Positions 16,629 to 25,505 of a DNA stretch of 64,000 bases are shown here, in pieces (within the stretch, counting starts at the first letter, position 1; each line of letters starts with the position of its first letter). The position numbers and the translations under genes are program-made. The stretch comes from Actinotalea solisilvae (lineage in GTDB: Bacteria > Actinomycetota > Actinomycetes > Actinomycetales > Cellulomonadaceae): NCBI RefSeq assembly GCF_016464425.1, contig NZ_JADDKQ010000001.1:62001-126000 (forward strand), read 5' to 3'. Below the pieces are notes generated by a model, which was not told the origin of the DNA, did no database searches, and worked only from the letters and a program-made list of their open reading frames with translations.

Positions 16629-17606
16629 GTGCCCGGTGTGACCAGCGTCGACGTCGCGCGCGCGAGCGGTGTCTCGCGCACCACGGTGAGCTACGTGCTC
16701 AACGGGACGCCCGGCGTGACGATCTCCGAGGCGACGCGGCAGCGGGTCCTCGAGGCGGCCCAGCGCCTGGGCTACGCCCCGTCGGCCGCGGCCCGTGCAC
16801 TGCGCCGCGGACGCACGGACCTGGTGCTGTGCGTGCTGCCCAACTGGCCGATCGGCCCGGTGCTCGACCTCATGCTCGACCACCTCGCGACGGCGCTCGC
16901 CGAGCGCGGGCTCTCGGTCCTCGTGCACCACGGCCGGGGTCCCCGTCCCCTGTCGGAGCTGTGGCGCGCGGTGACGCCGCGCGCGGTCGTCGGCTTCGCG
17001 GCGTTCGCGCCCGACGAGGAGCGCGCGATGCGCCAGGCGGGCATCCAGGTCGTGAGCACCATGGTCGAGCCCGACAACCCGCGGGCGTTCGCGGCGGACC
17101 AGGCCAACATCGGGCGCCTCCAGGTCGACCACCTCGTCGAGCGGGGCCACCGCGTGGTGGGGCACGCGGCGCCGGTGGACCCGCGCCTCGTGGACTTCGC
17201 CGGGCCCCGCGTCGAGGGCGTGCGCGCGGCGTGCGCCGCGGCCGGGCTCGCCGCACCGGTGGTCGCGGACGTCGAGCTCACCGTCGCGTCGGCGACCGAG
17301 GCCGTCCGGCGCTGGCAGGCGGCCGGCGTCACGGCCGTCGCGGCCTACAACGACGAGGTCGCGCTCGCGGTGCTCGCGGGCGTCCGCGCCGCCGGGCTGA
17401 CCTGCCCGGACGACATCGCGGTGATCGGGGTCGACGACCTGCCGCTCGCGGCGCTCGCGAACCCGGCACTGACCACCGTGGGCCAGCCGGTCGGTGTCCA
17501 GGCGGACTACCTCGCCGCCGCGGTGCTCGCGACCCTCGACGGCGCCGCGGAGCCGCCGCCCCACCCGAGCGAGGGCCTGCGCGTCGTCGTCCGCGCCTCG
17601 ACCTGA
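16629..17606 (+). CDS. LacI family transcriptional regulator
   Basis: 325 residues. The N-terminal HTH and hinge helix are clear (VTSVDVARASGVSRTTVSYVLNG, then ATRQRVLEAAQRLGYAPSAAARALR). The periplasmic-binding-protein-like sensor domain follows, with the usual AVAAYNDEVAL and IAVIGVDDLPLA blocks. LacI proteins usually bind a sugar and repress neighbouring carbohydrate genes. The convergent beta-helix gene next door has a LacI-style dyad over its promoter (19739-19754). The GTG start follows a GAGGAG site. Confidence 0.9.
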   Translation: MPGVTSVDVARASGVSRTTVSYVLNGTPGVTISEATRQRVLEAAQRLGYAPSAAARALRRGRTDLVLCVLPNWPIGPVLDLMLDHLATALAERGLSVLVHHGRGPRPLSELWRAVTPRAVVGFAAFAPDEERAMRQAGIQVVSTMVEPDNPRAFAADQANIGRLQVDHLVERGHRVVGHAAPVDPRLVDFAGPRVEGVRAACAAAGLAAPVVADVELTVASATEAVRRWQAAGVTAVAAYNDEVALAVLAGVRAAGLTCPDDIAVIGVDDLPLAALANPALTTVGQPVGVQADYLAAAVLATLDGAAEPPPHPSEGLRVVVRAST

Positions 17607-17707
17607 CGGACCCCGGCTCCTGACGGGGCGCGGCCCGGACCGGCACCGCCCCGCGGCGCCCCAGCGCCCCGCCGGCGTCCCTCGTCGTCCGACCTCGACG
17701 TCGCGCC

Positions 17708-17742
17708 GGTCCGGGCGGGGCGTCACGGGCCCCGCCCGGACC
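17708..17742. terminator. Bidirectional terminator between converging genes
   Basis: A 14-bp perfect GC stem (17708-17721 with 17729-17742) with a 7-base loop, midway between the stops of the LacI gene and the minus-strand beta-helix gene. Confidence 0.75.
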
Positions 17743-17754
17743 GCCGGACCGACC

Positions 17755-19701
17755 TCAGCCCTCGCCGGGGAACTCCACGACGAAGCTCGGCGTGCCGGTG
17801 TTCGAGTTGTCCACCGGGGCGCCCGTGTCGTTGACGACGTGGTCGATCGTCCCCGCGCTGAGGTTGACGGTCATGACGTGGTGCAGGCGCACCCCGGGCG
17901 TGACCGGCACCTCGAAGCCGCGCGCGGCGTGGATCGTCGGGTCGACGTTGGTGAAGATGTACGAGCCGCCGCCCCACAGCTCGTGCTGCTCGACGTCGTC
18001 GGCCACCTTGTACGCCGCCCAGCCGAGCACGCCGTCGTGCTGCCACGCCGCCTGGTTCGGCGGGTCGTACGGCAGCTCGTTCTGGAAGAACACGGTGCGG
18101 CCGCGCTCGCCGTTCCAGATGACGTTGTACTCCTGGTAGTGCTCGACGAAGAGGCCGGTCGCGGTGACGTCGTCACCGTTGACCACCACGCCGTTGCGCC
18201 CGCGGCTCACGTCCCACCCGAACGAGCCCGGCACGCCGTGGTCGGCGCGCCACGCCCAGATGTGGTCCACGAGCACGTGGTCGCTGTTGATCTCGAGGGT
18301 GACGTCGGCGCTCCCGGCGTGCGGTCCGCCGATGCGGAAGTAGACGTCGCTGAGCGTCGTGGGGTTGGCGGGGTCGCTGCCCCGGCCGTTCCCCCAGCCG
18401 TGCCCGCCGTGCCGCGACCCGGACTGGCCGTGGCCGCCGTCCGGGCGTGACGCGCCCACACGCAGCAGCGCGGGCGACTCGACCTCGCCGGCGTCGATCG
18501 TCAGGCCCGCGACCACGACGCCGGGCACGTCGGCCACCGTGAGCGGCACGGCGCCGTCGACCGCGGTGAGCGTCGCGTGGCCGATGCCGAGCACCACCGT
18601 GTTCGCACGCTTGACCTGGATGCTCCGGGCGACGTCGTAGACGCCCGGCGTGAGCAGCAGGTGCCTGCCGCGCGCGAGCTGGCTGTTGAGGGTCTGGACG
18701 GAGTCGCCCGGCGAGGCGACGTAGAAGTCGCTCAGCGGGATCGTGCGGCCGGCCGTCGCGCCCTCGTCCCACGTCACGCCGCTCGAGGCCTGCTGGGCCG
18801 CCGGGACGCGGACCTGGTAGCGCCCGCGCGCGTCGACGTGGAGGTACGGCTTCTCCCGGCTCACCGGGGTCTGCTCGAGCGTCGTGTACGGCGGGTCGGG
18901 GAACGTCGCGTCGTCGGGCGCGCCGTCCACGCCGGCGAAGACGGCGTTCCACACGCCGTTGGACCAGCTGCCGATCTGGCTGTTGCGCGTGAGCCACTGC
19001 TGCTGCGAGCCGTTGACGACGTCACCGGCGCGGCTGTCGGCGATGTACCCGCCGCTCGCGTACTGGGGGCCGGCCGTGCAGTAGTCCATGAGCGAGAGCG
19101 TCCCGCCCGTGACCTCGACGCGGCGCATCGAGACGGCCTGGGACACGGCCCAGAAGTTGGCGCTGGACCGGCAGCCGTCCTGGCCCGCGGCGTTGATGCG
19201 CAGCGAGAGGTTCGACAGGGTGCGCCAGAAGTTGACGAGCGCGAGGCAGTTGCTCGTCCCGTCGTTCTCGAGGCACCGGTTGTAGGACTCGATCTTGCCG
19301 TTGATGACCACGTCCGTCGGCTGGGCGCCGAGGCCCGCGACCTCGGTGTAGTAGCCCACCTTGATCTGCAGCGGCTCGGCGTCGGTGCCGTAGGTGCCGG
19401 GCCGGAACAGCAGCGCGTACCGCGCGGTGCCCATCTCGGCGTCCACCTGCTGGGCGTGGATGGCGTCGACGGTCGCCTGGATCTCGCTGACCGGCATCGA
19501 CGGGTCGAAGACGACGACGTTCGGGCCGAGGGAGGGTGCGGACGCCTGGTGGGGCCCGCGGTGGGTCGGCAGCGCGGTCGCGGTCGCGCTCGTCGCCGCG
19601 GACACCGCGGTCGCGAGCGCGAGGCCGACGACGAGCGCGCGGCGGGGGCGCGCGTGCCGCCGGGGGGCGGTGCGCGGAGGTCGTGCGAGGTGTGGTGCCA
19701 T
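17755..19701 (-). CDS. Secreted right-handed beta-helix (pectin-lyase-fold) protein
   Basis: 648 residues. The signal peptide has a basic n-region and an ALVVGLALATAVSAATSATA core. The body shows the strand/turn ladder of parallel beta-helices (VVVAGLTIDAG, VTLEINSDHVLVDHIWAWRADHG, GLFVEHYQEYNVIWNGERGRTVFFQNE). The blocks PGTYG and VLGIGHATLTAVDG resemble polysaccharide-active proteins of the GH55/GH87-like group, but no catalytic assignment is safe. A Gly/His/Ser-rich insert sits near residue 425. Probably an extracellular glycan-binding or -degrading protein; the adjacent LacI regulator and the operator-like dyad support sugar control. Confidence 0.75.
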   Translation of the reverse strand: MAPHLARPPRTAPRRHARPRRALVVGLALATAVSAATSATATALPTHRGPHQASAPSLGPNVVVFDPSMPVSEIQATVDAIHAQQVDAEMGTARYALLFRPGTYGTDAEPLQIKVGYYTEVAGLGAQPTDVVINGKIESYNRCLENDGTSNCLALVNFWRTLSNLSLRINAAGQDGCRSSANFWAVSQAVSMRRVEVTGGTLSLMDYCTAGPQYASGGYIADSRAGDVVNGSQQQWLTRNSQIGSWSNGVWNAVFAGVDGAPDDATFPDPPYTTLEQTPVSREKPYLHVDARGRYQVRVPAAQQASSGVTWDEGATAGRTIPLSDFYVASPGDSVQTLNSQLARGRHLLLTPGVYDVARSIQVKRANTVVLGIGHATLTAVDGAVPLTVADVPGVVVAGLTIDAGEVESPALLRVGASRPDGGHGQSGSRHGGHGWGNGRGSDPANPTTLSDVYFRIGGPHAGSADVTLEINSDHVLVDHIWAWRADHGVPGSFGWDVSRGRNGVVVNGDDVTATGLFVEHYQEYNVIWNGERGRTVFFQNELPYDPPNQAAWQHDGVLGWAAYKVADDVEQHELWGGGSYIFTNVDPTIHAARGFEVPVTPGVRLHHVMTVNLSAGTIDHVVNDTGAPVDNSNTGTPSFVVEFPGEG

Positions 19702-19738
19702 GCGGAGGCGGTCCTCTCCATCGAGGCGTGCAGGCGGA

Positions 19739-19754
19739 GGTGACTCGTGTCACC
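19739..19754 (-). promoter_or_regulatory. LacI-style operator dyad
   Basis: On the minus strand GGTGACACGAGTCACC: 6-bp perfect arms around a central CG, the layout of LacI-family operators. It lies a few bases downstream of the -10 of the beta-helix gene, the place where a repressor blocks transcription. The arms also fit GTGA-N6-TCAC, so a CRP-like protein is an alternative reading. Confidence 0.55.
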
Positions 19755-19761
19755 ACGGCCG

Positions 19762-19790
19762 ATCTCATCGCCCGGGGAGGCGCGTGTCAA
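19762..19790 (-). promoter_or_regulatory. Sigma-70-type promoter of the beta-helix gene
   Basis: Minus strand: a consensus TTGACA (19785-19790), a 17-base spacer and a TGAGAT -10 (19762-19767). It is the best -35/-10 pair seen in the window. Confidence 0.6.
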
Positions 19791-19913
19791 GCCTTCGCCG
19801 TCCGGCCGCCGACCGGCAGCCGGACGGGCCGGTCGTCACCCGGACGGGTGCACCCCACGCGCACACGGCTCCCCCGGCGCGCGCAGGCGGACCGTCTGAC
19901 CTACCGTCGGCAG

Positions 19914-21161
19914 GTGCGCCGACAGCTCGACCTCCCGCCCGCAGCGGGGCGGGGCGCCCTGCTCGTGACCGCGGTCGCGGCCGTGACCGCCCTCGCCGCG
20001 TGCGCGCCGACCGTCGGGGACGTCTTCCCCGAGGTGCCCGGCGCGCTCGAGCGCTTCGCGGCGCTGCCGCCTCCCGCGCCGCTCGCGCCCGCCGCCCCCG
20101 CCGAGCCCGAGTGCACGCCCGCACCGCTCGAGCGCCGGGCGGCGGCCGTGCTCGTCGTCGGGATCCCGGGCGCGCGCACCGCCGAGGACCCGCTCGCGCA
20201 GCAGGTCGTCGACCTCGGGGTCGGCGGCGTGTTCCTGTCCGAGTCCAACCTCGGCTCGCCGGGCCAGGTGCGCGCGCTGACCGCCGGGATGCGGGAGCGC
20301 GCCGCCCGCCCGCTGCTCGTCGCGACGGACGAGGAGTCCGGGCGTGTCTCCACGACGCGGGCACTCACCGGCGGCGGGCCCTCGCCGCGCCGCCTCGCGC
20401 AGACCCGGACGCCCGAGGAGGTGCGGGCGCAGGCCGCCGAGCTCGGCGCGCGCCTCCACGACCTGGGCGTCGACCTCGACCTCGCGCCCCTGCTCGACCT
20501 CGACGACGGCCCGGCCGACGGCGTGGTGGGCGACCGGTCCTTCAGCGGCGACCCGGCGACCGCGGCGGCGTACGGCCTCGCGTTCTCCGCCGGCCTGGCC
20601 GACGCCGGCGTCGTGCCCACCGTCAAGCACTTCCCCGGCCACGGAGCCTCGAGCACGGACACCCACACCGACGACGCCGTCGTCGACGCCTCCCTCGACG
20701 AGCTCGCCGCGCGCGACCTCGTGCCGTTCGTCCAGGCCGTCGACGCCGGCGTGCCCGTCGTCATGCTCAACCACGTGCAGTACGCCGCGCTCGACCCCGG
20801 GGTCCCCGCGTCGCTGAGCCCTCGTGCGTACGACCTGCTGCGCGACCTGGGCTTCGAGGGCGTCGCGATCACCGACAGCCTCGGCATGGGTGCGGTGAAC
20901 CTGCGCTGGGACTTCCCGGAGGCCGCGGTGCTCGCGGTCACCGCCGGCGCCGACGCGGTCCTGACGACCGACGGGCGTCACGCCGTCCGCATGCGCGACG
21001 CGCTCGTGGCGGCGGTCGCGTCGGGCACCCTGCCGGAGGCGCGCCTGTCCGAGGCGGCAGCGCGCGTCACGGCGCTCGCGGGGGGCGACCCGGTCGCGAT
21101 GTCGTGCCTGGACGTGGACGTCCCGAGCGGCCACCCCCGCGCGCCGCTAGGGTCCGCCTGA
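19914..21161 (+). CDS. GH3 family beta-N-acetylhexosaminidase-like lipoprotein
   Basis: 415 residues. A lipoprotein signal (LLVTAVAAVTALAAC, lipidated Cys30) puts it on the outer face of the membrane. The GH3 catalytic domain contains the NagZ-type KHFPGHG loop (K238) with a following TDTHTD, and the nucleophile Asp321 in ITDSLGMGA. The length is that of single-domain NagZ-like enzymes. Likely removes beta-linked N-acetylglucosamine from muropeptides or similar glycans. The GTG start lies six bases after a TACCGT -10 hexamer, so the message may be leaderless. Confidence 0.88.
   Translation: MRRQLDLPPAAGRGALLVTAVAAVTALAACAPTVGDVFPEVPGALERFAALPPPAPLAPAAPAEPECTPAPLERRAAAVLVVGIPGARTAEDPLAQQVVDLGVGGVFLSESNLGSPGQVRALTAGMRERAARPLLVATDEESGRVSTTRALTGGGPSPRRLAQTRTPEEVRAQAAELGARLHDLGVDLDLAPLLDLDDGPADGVVGDRSFSGDPATAAAYGLAFSAGLADAGVVPTVKHFPGHGASSTDTHTDDAVVDASLDELAARDLVPFVQAVDAGVPVVMLNHVQYAALDPGVPASLSPRAYDLLRDLGFEGVAITDSLGMGAVNLRWDFPEAAVLAVTAGADAVLTTDGRHAVRMRDALVAAVASGTLPEARLSEAAARVTALAGGDPVAMSCLDVDVPSGHPRAPLGSA
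21148..21153 (+). promoter_or_regulatory. -10 element of the permease gene
   Basis: TAGGGT inside the last codons of the GH3 gene, 34 bases before the permease ATG, which itself has a GGAGGCGGGGG ribosome site. No good -35 is seen. Confidence 0.35.
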
Positions 21162-21187
21162 GCGCGGAGCACGGAGGCGGGGGTCCC

Positions 21188-22654
21188 ATGGCCAGGCGAG
21201 TGAAGTCGGTCGAGCAGTCGATCCGGGAGACCGACGAGCCGGCCCACCGGCTCAAGCGCGACCTCGGGGTCTGGGACCTCGTGGTCTTCGGGGTCGGCGT
21301 CATCGTCGGCACGGGCATCTTCGTCCTCACCGGGACGCAGGCGGCGACCAACGCCGGGCCCGCCGTCGTGCTCTCCTTCCTCCTCGCGGGGCTGACCTGC
21401 GGGCTCGCGGCGCTCTGCTACGCCGAGCTCGCGTCGTCCGTGCCGGTCGCCGGCAGCGCCTACACGTTCTCGTACGCGACCCTCGGCGAGCTCGTGGCGT
21501 GGATCATCGGGTGGGACCTGCTGCTCGAGCTCATGCTCGGCGCCGCCGTGGTCGCCCGCGGGTGGTCCGCCTACCTCGCGCAGCTGCTCGACCTGCCGAC
21601 CTGGGCGGCCGGCGACGCGGCGCGGCCGGACCTCGCCGCGATCGGGATCGTCCTCGTCCTGGGCCTGCTCCTGGTCCGCGGCTCCAAGCTGTCGAGCCGG
21701 GTCACGGGCGTGCTCGTCGTCGTCAAGGTCGCCGTCGTGCTGCTGGTCATCGTCCTCGGCGCGCTCTACGTGAACACGGCCAACTGGACGCCGTTCGTCC
21801 CGCCCGCGCAGCCGGCGCCCGAGGGCGACGCCTCGGTCCTCCACCAGCCGATCGTCCAGGCGATCTTCGGGCTCGAGCCGACGATGTTCGGCGCCTTCGG
21901 CGTCGTCGCCGCGGCGTCGGTCGTCTTCTTCGCCTACATCGGCTTCGACATCGTCGCGACGACGGCGGAGGAGAGCCGCAACCCCCAGCACGACATGCCG
22001 CGGGGCATCCTCGGCTCGCTCGCCGTCTGCACGGTCCTCTACATGGCGGTCGCGGCCGTCATCACGGGCATGGTCCCCTACGGCGAGCTCAACACCGCCG
22101 CACCGCTCGCCGAGGCGTTCGACAGCCTGGGCATCACGTGGGCCGCGCGGCTCATCGCGCTCGGGGCGGTCGCGGGCATCACCACGGTCATCCTCGTGCT
22201 CATGCTCGGCCAGACCCGGGTGCTCTTCGCGATGGCCCGCGACCACCTGCTGCCGCCCGCCCTCGCGCGGGTCCACCCGCGCTTCGGCACGCCCCACGTC
22301 ATCACGGGCGTCGTCACGGCGGGGGTGGCCGTGCTCGCGGGCGTGGTCCCGCTCGAGGCGCTGTCCGAGCTCGTGAGCATCGGGACGCTCTTCGCCTTCA
22401 CCGTGGTGTGCGTGGGCGTCCTCGTGCTCCGTCGCACCGCTCCCGACCTGCCGCGCGCGTTCCGCACCCCCGGGGTGCCCGTCGTGCCCGTGCTCGGCGT
22501 GGTGGCCTGCCTCTGGCTCATGATCAACCTGCCGCTCGACACGTGGATCCGCTTCCTCGCGTGGATGGCGATCGGGCTCGTGGTGTACGCCGCGTACGGC
22601 CGCCGGCACAGCCGGTTCGCGCACGGGCTCACCGAGCCCGTCGTCGGGCGCTGA
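21188..22654 (+). CDS. APC-superfamily cationic amino-acid permease
   Basis: 488 residues with about 12 membrane helices. The N-terminal LGVWDLVVFGVGVIVGTGIFVLTG is the unwound-helix substrate motif of the APC family. The AEESRNPQHDMPRGI loop is typical of the CAT (YfnA-like) subgroup for basic or broad-range amino acids. A strong Shine-Dalgarno sequence precedes the ATG. The substrate cannot be fixed from the sequence. Confidence 0.88.
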   Translation: MARRVKSVEQSIRETDEPAHRLKRDLGVWDLVVFGVGVIVGTGIFVLTGTQAATNAGPAVVLSFLLAGLTCGLAALCYAELASSVPVAGSAYTFSYATLGELVAWIIGWDLLLELMLGAAVVARGWSAYLAQLLDLPTWAAGDAARPDLAAIGIVLVLGLLLVRGSKLSSRVTGVLVVVKVAVVLLVIVLGALYVNTANWTPFVPPAQPAPEGDASVLHQPIVQAIFGLEPTMFGAFGVVAAASVVFFAYIGFDIVATTAEESRNPQHDMPRGILGSLAVCTVLYMAVAAVITGMVPYGELNTAAPLAEAFDSLGITWAARLIALGAVAGITTVILVLMLGQTRVLFAMARDHLLPPALARVHPRFGTPHVITGVVTAGVAVLAGVVPLEALSELVSIGTLFAFTVVCVGVLVLRRTAPDLPRAFRTPGVPVVPVLGVVACLWLMINLPLDTWIRFLAWMAIGLVVYAAYGRRHSRFAHGLTEPVVGR

Positions 22655-22702
22655 GCCGCTCCCCGACCTGCGCCCGGGCGAGGCCGCCCCTACCGTCGGG
22701 GC

Positions 22703-23539
22703 ATGACGCCCTCCACGCTGCTGCTCGTCCGCCACGGTGAGAGCCTCGGCAACGCGGCCGCCGCCGCGGCCCACGCCGCGGGGGCCGAGGTGATCGACGT
22801 GCCGGCACGCGACGCCGACGTCGCCCTGTCCCCGCTCGGCGCCGCCCAGGCCCAGGCGCTGGGACGGTGGCTCGGCACGCTGCCGGCGCAGGAGCGGCCC
22901 GACGCCGTCTGGGCGTCGCCCTACGTCCGCGCCCACCAGACCGCGCAGCTGGCCCTCGGCGCCGCGGGGCTCGACCTGCGCGTGCGGCTCGACGAGCGGC
23001 TGCGGGACCGCGAGCTCGGGGTGCTCGACACGCTCACGAACCGGGGGGTCGAGGCGCGCCTGCCGTCCGAGGCCGCCCGCCGGCGCTGGCTCGGCAAGTT
23101 CTACTACCGGCCGCCGGGCGGCGAGTCGTGGGCCGACGTCGCCCTGCGGCTGCGCTCCCTCCTCGGCGACCTCCTGCGGCTCGACGTCGGCCCGACCGTC
23201 ATGGTCGTGTGCCACGACGCGCCGATCATGGTGATGCGCTACGTGCTCGAGGAGCTCACCGAGGCGGAGGTGCTCGAGATCGGCCGCGTCCGGAGCGTCC
23301 GGAACACCTCGGTCACCGAGCTGGCGCGCGAGCCCGACGGGTCCTGGGCGCTGCGCCGCTTCGACCGGGCCGACCACCTCGAGGAGCAGGGCGTGCCCGC
23401 CACCGTGCACGGCGGCTCGCCCGAGGGCACCGCGGTCCCGACGGCACCGACGGTGCCGGGCGGGCCCGACGGCCGGGGGCCGGGGACGGCACCCGTGGGT
23501 CGGGACGGCGACGTCCGGGCTGGTGAGACCCGTGGCTGA
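22703..23539 (+). CDS. Histidine phosphatase (phosphoglycerate-mutase-like) family protein
   Basis: 278 residues. The phosphate-accepting RHGE motif is at 10-13 and the second catalytic histidine is in MVVCHDAPI. The DRELGVLDTLTNRGVEARLP block is typical of the branch. The substrate is unknown; the last ~50 residues are disordered. The ATG is six bases after a TACCGT hexamer (22691-22696) with no SD, a leaderless arrangement. It overlaps the start of nnrD by about 17 bases, so the two are coupled. Confidence 0.87.
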   Translation: MTPSTLLLVRHGESLGNAAAAAAHAAGAEVIDVPARDADVALSPLGAAQAQALGRWLGTLPAQERPDAVWASPYVRAHQTAQLALGAAGLDLRVRLDERLRDRELGVLDTLTNRGVEARLPSEAARRRWLGKFYYRPPGGESWADVALRLRSLLGDLLRLDVGPTVMVVCHDAPIMVMRYVLEELTEAEVLEIGRVRSVRNTSVTELAREPDGSWALRRFDRADHLEEQGVPATVHGGSPEGTAVPTAPTVPGGPDGRGPGTAPVGRDGDVRAGETRG

Positions 23540-24392
23540 CGTGATCACGCCGGCGCTGCTGCGCGGGTGGCCGCTGCCTGAGGACGCGGGCTCCAAGGAC
23601 GCCCGGGGCTCGGTGCTCGTCGTCGGCGGGGCGCGCGCGACGCCCGGCGCGGCGATGCTCGCGGGCCTGGCCGCGCTGCGCGTCGGCGCGGGGCGCCTCA
23701 CGCTCGGGGTCGCCGAGGCGGTCGCCACCGCGGTCGCGGTCGCCACGCCCGAGGCCGGTGCCGTCGGTCTGCCCGAGACCGCGGACGGCGAGCTCGACGG
23801 CGCGGGCGTCGAAGGGCTCGACGCCGAGCTCGAGCGCGCGCGGGTGCTCGTCGTCGGTCCGGGGCTGTCGGCCGCGGCCGCGACGGCCGCGCTGCTCGAG
23901 GCGCTCCTCCCCCGCGTCGGCAGCGGGACCGCCGTCGTGCTCGACGCGTTCGCGCTCGGCGTCCTGCGCGACGTCCGCGAGGTCGTCCGGCCCCTCGGCG
24001 GGCGGCTCGTCCTCACGCCGAACACGTCCGAGGGCGCGCGCCTGCTCGGGCTCGACGACGAGGACGACCCCGCCGCGATGGCCGTGCGGATCGCCGCGGA
24101 GTACGACGCCGTCGTGACGTGCCGCGGGGCGGTCGCCGACCCCGACGGCGGGCACTGGGAGGCCTCGACCGGGAGCGGCGGGCTCGCGACCTCGGGCAGC
24201 GGGGACGTGCTCGTCGGCGCGGTCGGCGGCGTCCTGGCCCGGGGCGCCACGCCGGCGCAGGCCGCGTGCTGGGGCACCCACCTCCACGGCGCCGCGGGCG
24301 ACCGGCTCGCCGCGCGCGTCGCGGCGCAGGGCTACCTCGCGCGCGAGCTGCTCGACGAGCTCCCCGCGGTGCTCACCGAGCTCCAGGCCTGA
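23523..24392 (+). CDS. nnrD: ADP-dependent NAD(P)H-hydrate dehydratase
   Basis: Repairs damaged NADHX/NADPHX using ADP. 289 residues, only the dehydratase (YjeF C-terminal, ribokinase-like) domain. Family blocks are visible: KDARGSVLVVGGA, GAAMLAGLAALRVGAGRLT, LVVGPGLS, LTPNTSEGARLLG, and the GSGDVLVGAVGGVLARG nucleotide/anion-hole segment. There is no NnrE epimerase domain fused here. Start: the GTG at 23523, or the GTG at 23532, which has GGTGAG just upstream. Confidence 0.88.
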   Translation: MRPVADVITPALLRGWPLPEDAGSKDARGSVLVVGGARATPGAAMLAGLAALRVGAGRLTLGVAEAVATAVAVATPEAGAVGLPETADGELDGAGVEGLDAELERARVLVVGPGLSAAAATAALLEALLPRVGSGTAVVLDAFALGVLRDVREVVRPLGGRLVLTPNTSEGARLLGLDDEDDPAAMAVRIAAEYDAVVTCRGAVADPDGGHWEASTGSGGLATSGSGDVLVGAVGGVLARGATPAQAACWGTHLHGAAGDRLAARVAAQGYLARELLDELPAVLTELQA

Positions 24393-24407
24393 CGTCGCCC
24401 CGACGGC

Positions 24408-24441
24408 GACAGGCCCCGCCGGGATGCCGGCGGGGCCTGTC
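24408..24441. terminator. Bidirectional terminator
   Basis: A 15-bp perfect stem (24408-24422 with 24427-24441) and a 4-base loop between the converging nnrD and substrate-binding-protein genes. Confidence 0.8.
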
Positions 24442-24470
24442 CGCGACGCGGGTCGAGCCCGTGGCGCGGG

Positions 24471-25505
24471 TCAGCCGGCGAGCGACGCGTCCGAGGAGAA
24501 GACGAGGCCCACGCTGATCTCACCGCTGGTGAGGGCCGCCTTGGTCTGCGGGCCACCCGCGTCGAGCGAGCTGAACTCACCCGCGCGGAAGTCGTAGACC
24601 TCCTCCAGGCCGAGCTGGCACTTGTCGCGCTCGGGGCACTCCGGCGGGCCGCCGAGGACGGTCGCCGCGCCCGAGCACTTCTCGGCGAGGTCCGAGAGCG
24701 TGGCGACGTCGTAGGTGTCCGCGAACTCCTGCGTCACCGCGAAGGCGTTCTGGTCCTGCGCCTGCGACGGCGTCCCGAAGACGACGCCGACCTGCTCGCC
24801 CAGCGCGGTGAGGTTCGCGACGGTCTCGTCGAGGTCCGACGACGACGCCGGCTCTCCCTCGCCGCCCTCGACCACGCCGTGCAGGTAGTCCGCCATCGTC
24901 GCGGCGTACTCGGGCACGACCTGGATCTCGCCGCTCTGCAGCGCCGGCCCGTACAGCTCCCGGTTGCCGATCTGCTGGACGGTCGCCTCGTACCCGACGG
25001 CCGTGAGCACGATGCGGTACAGCTCGCCGAGCGTCTGGTTCTCGCTGAAGTTCGCGGCGCCGATCGTCAGCGGGCCGCTCTGGGTCGCGGTCAGCCCCTC
25101 GGTGAGGCCCTCGGCGTCCGCGAACGCCTGCGCGGCGACGGCGGGCGTCTGCCGGTCGACGTCGACCGCGCGGTTGAGCTCGATGAGCTTCGGGGTGTCG
25201 AGGGCGGCCGAGACCGCGTCGAGTGCCGCGAGCAGCTCGGGGGTCGCCGCGGCGGCGTTGACCGCGGGGATGACGTTGTCGGTGTTCTGGAGCTGCTTGT
25301 CGTCCTCGAGCACGACCAGCTGCTCGCCCGCGACGGGCGCGCAGCCCTCCGCGCCGGCCTCGGCCGTCGGAGCCTCCTCGGTGCCGGACGACCCGGCCTC
25401 GCCGCACGCGGTGAGCGCGCCGGCGAGCGTCAGCGCCAGCGTGGCGATCGCGGCGGCGCGCGCCGGGCTGGTGCGGGCCGTGCTGGTCCGAGCGGGGATG
25501 CGCAT
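24471..25505 (-). CDS. Osmoprotectant-type ABC substrate-binding lipoprotein, circularly permuted
   Basis: Extracellular binding protein for a betaine/choline-like solute. 344 residues; lipobox LTAC with Cys34. The OpuAC/ProX fold is clear, but its parts are in a swapped order. The block normally at the C-terminus (LVVLEDDK at 63-70 through LNRAVDVDRQTP near 110-121) comes first. The block normally at the N-terminus (IGAANFSENQ at 148-157, ALQSGEIQVVPEY) comes second, and the protein ends with VGLVFSSDASLAG, the usual lead-in to the LVVLEDDK block. The ATG follows a GGAAGG site. Same strand as the two permeases but 209 bases away, so it may have its own promoter. Confidence 0.88.
   Translation of the reverse strand: MRIPARTSTARTSPARAAAIATLALTLAGALTACGEAGSSGTEEAPTAEAGAEGCAPVAGEQLVVLEDDKQLQNTDNVIPAVNAAAATPELLAALDAVSAALDTPKLIELNRAVDVDRQTPAVAAQAFADAEGLTEGLTATQSGPLTIGAANFSENQTLGELYRIVLTAVGYEATVQQIGNRELYGPALQSGEIQVVPEYAATMADYLHGVVEGGEGEPASSSDLDETVANLTALGEQVGVVFGTPSQAQDQNAFAVTQEFADTYDVATLSDLAEKCSGAATVLGGPPECPERDKCQLGLEEVYDFRAGEFSSLDAGGPQTKAALTSGEISVGLVFSSDASLAG

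Noticed and set aside
19739..19754. Reading of the dyad as a CRP/GlxR site (GTGA-N6-TCAC)
   Set aside because: Possible, but the central CG, the position just after the -10 and the neighbouring LacI gene fit a LacI operator better. Kept only as an alternative.
20978..24277. Long minus-strand frame opposite the permease, phosphatase and NnrD
   Set aside because: Low-complexity His/Arg/Asp composition; the opposite strand has three recognisable proteins.
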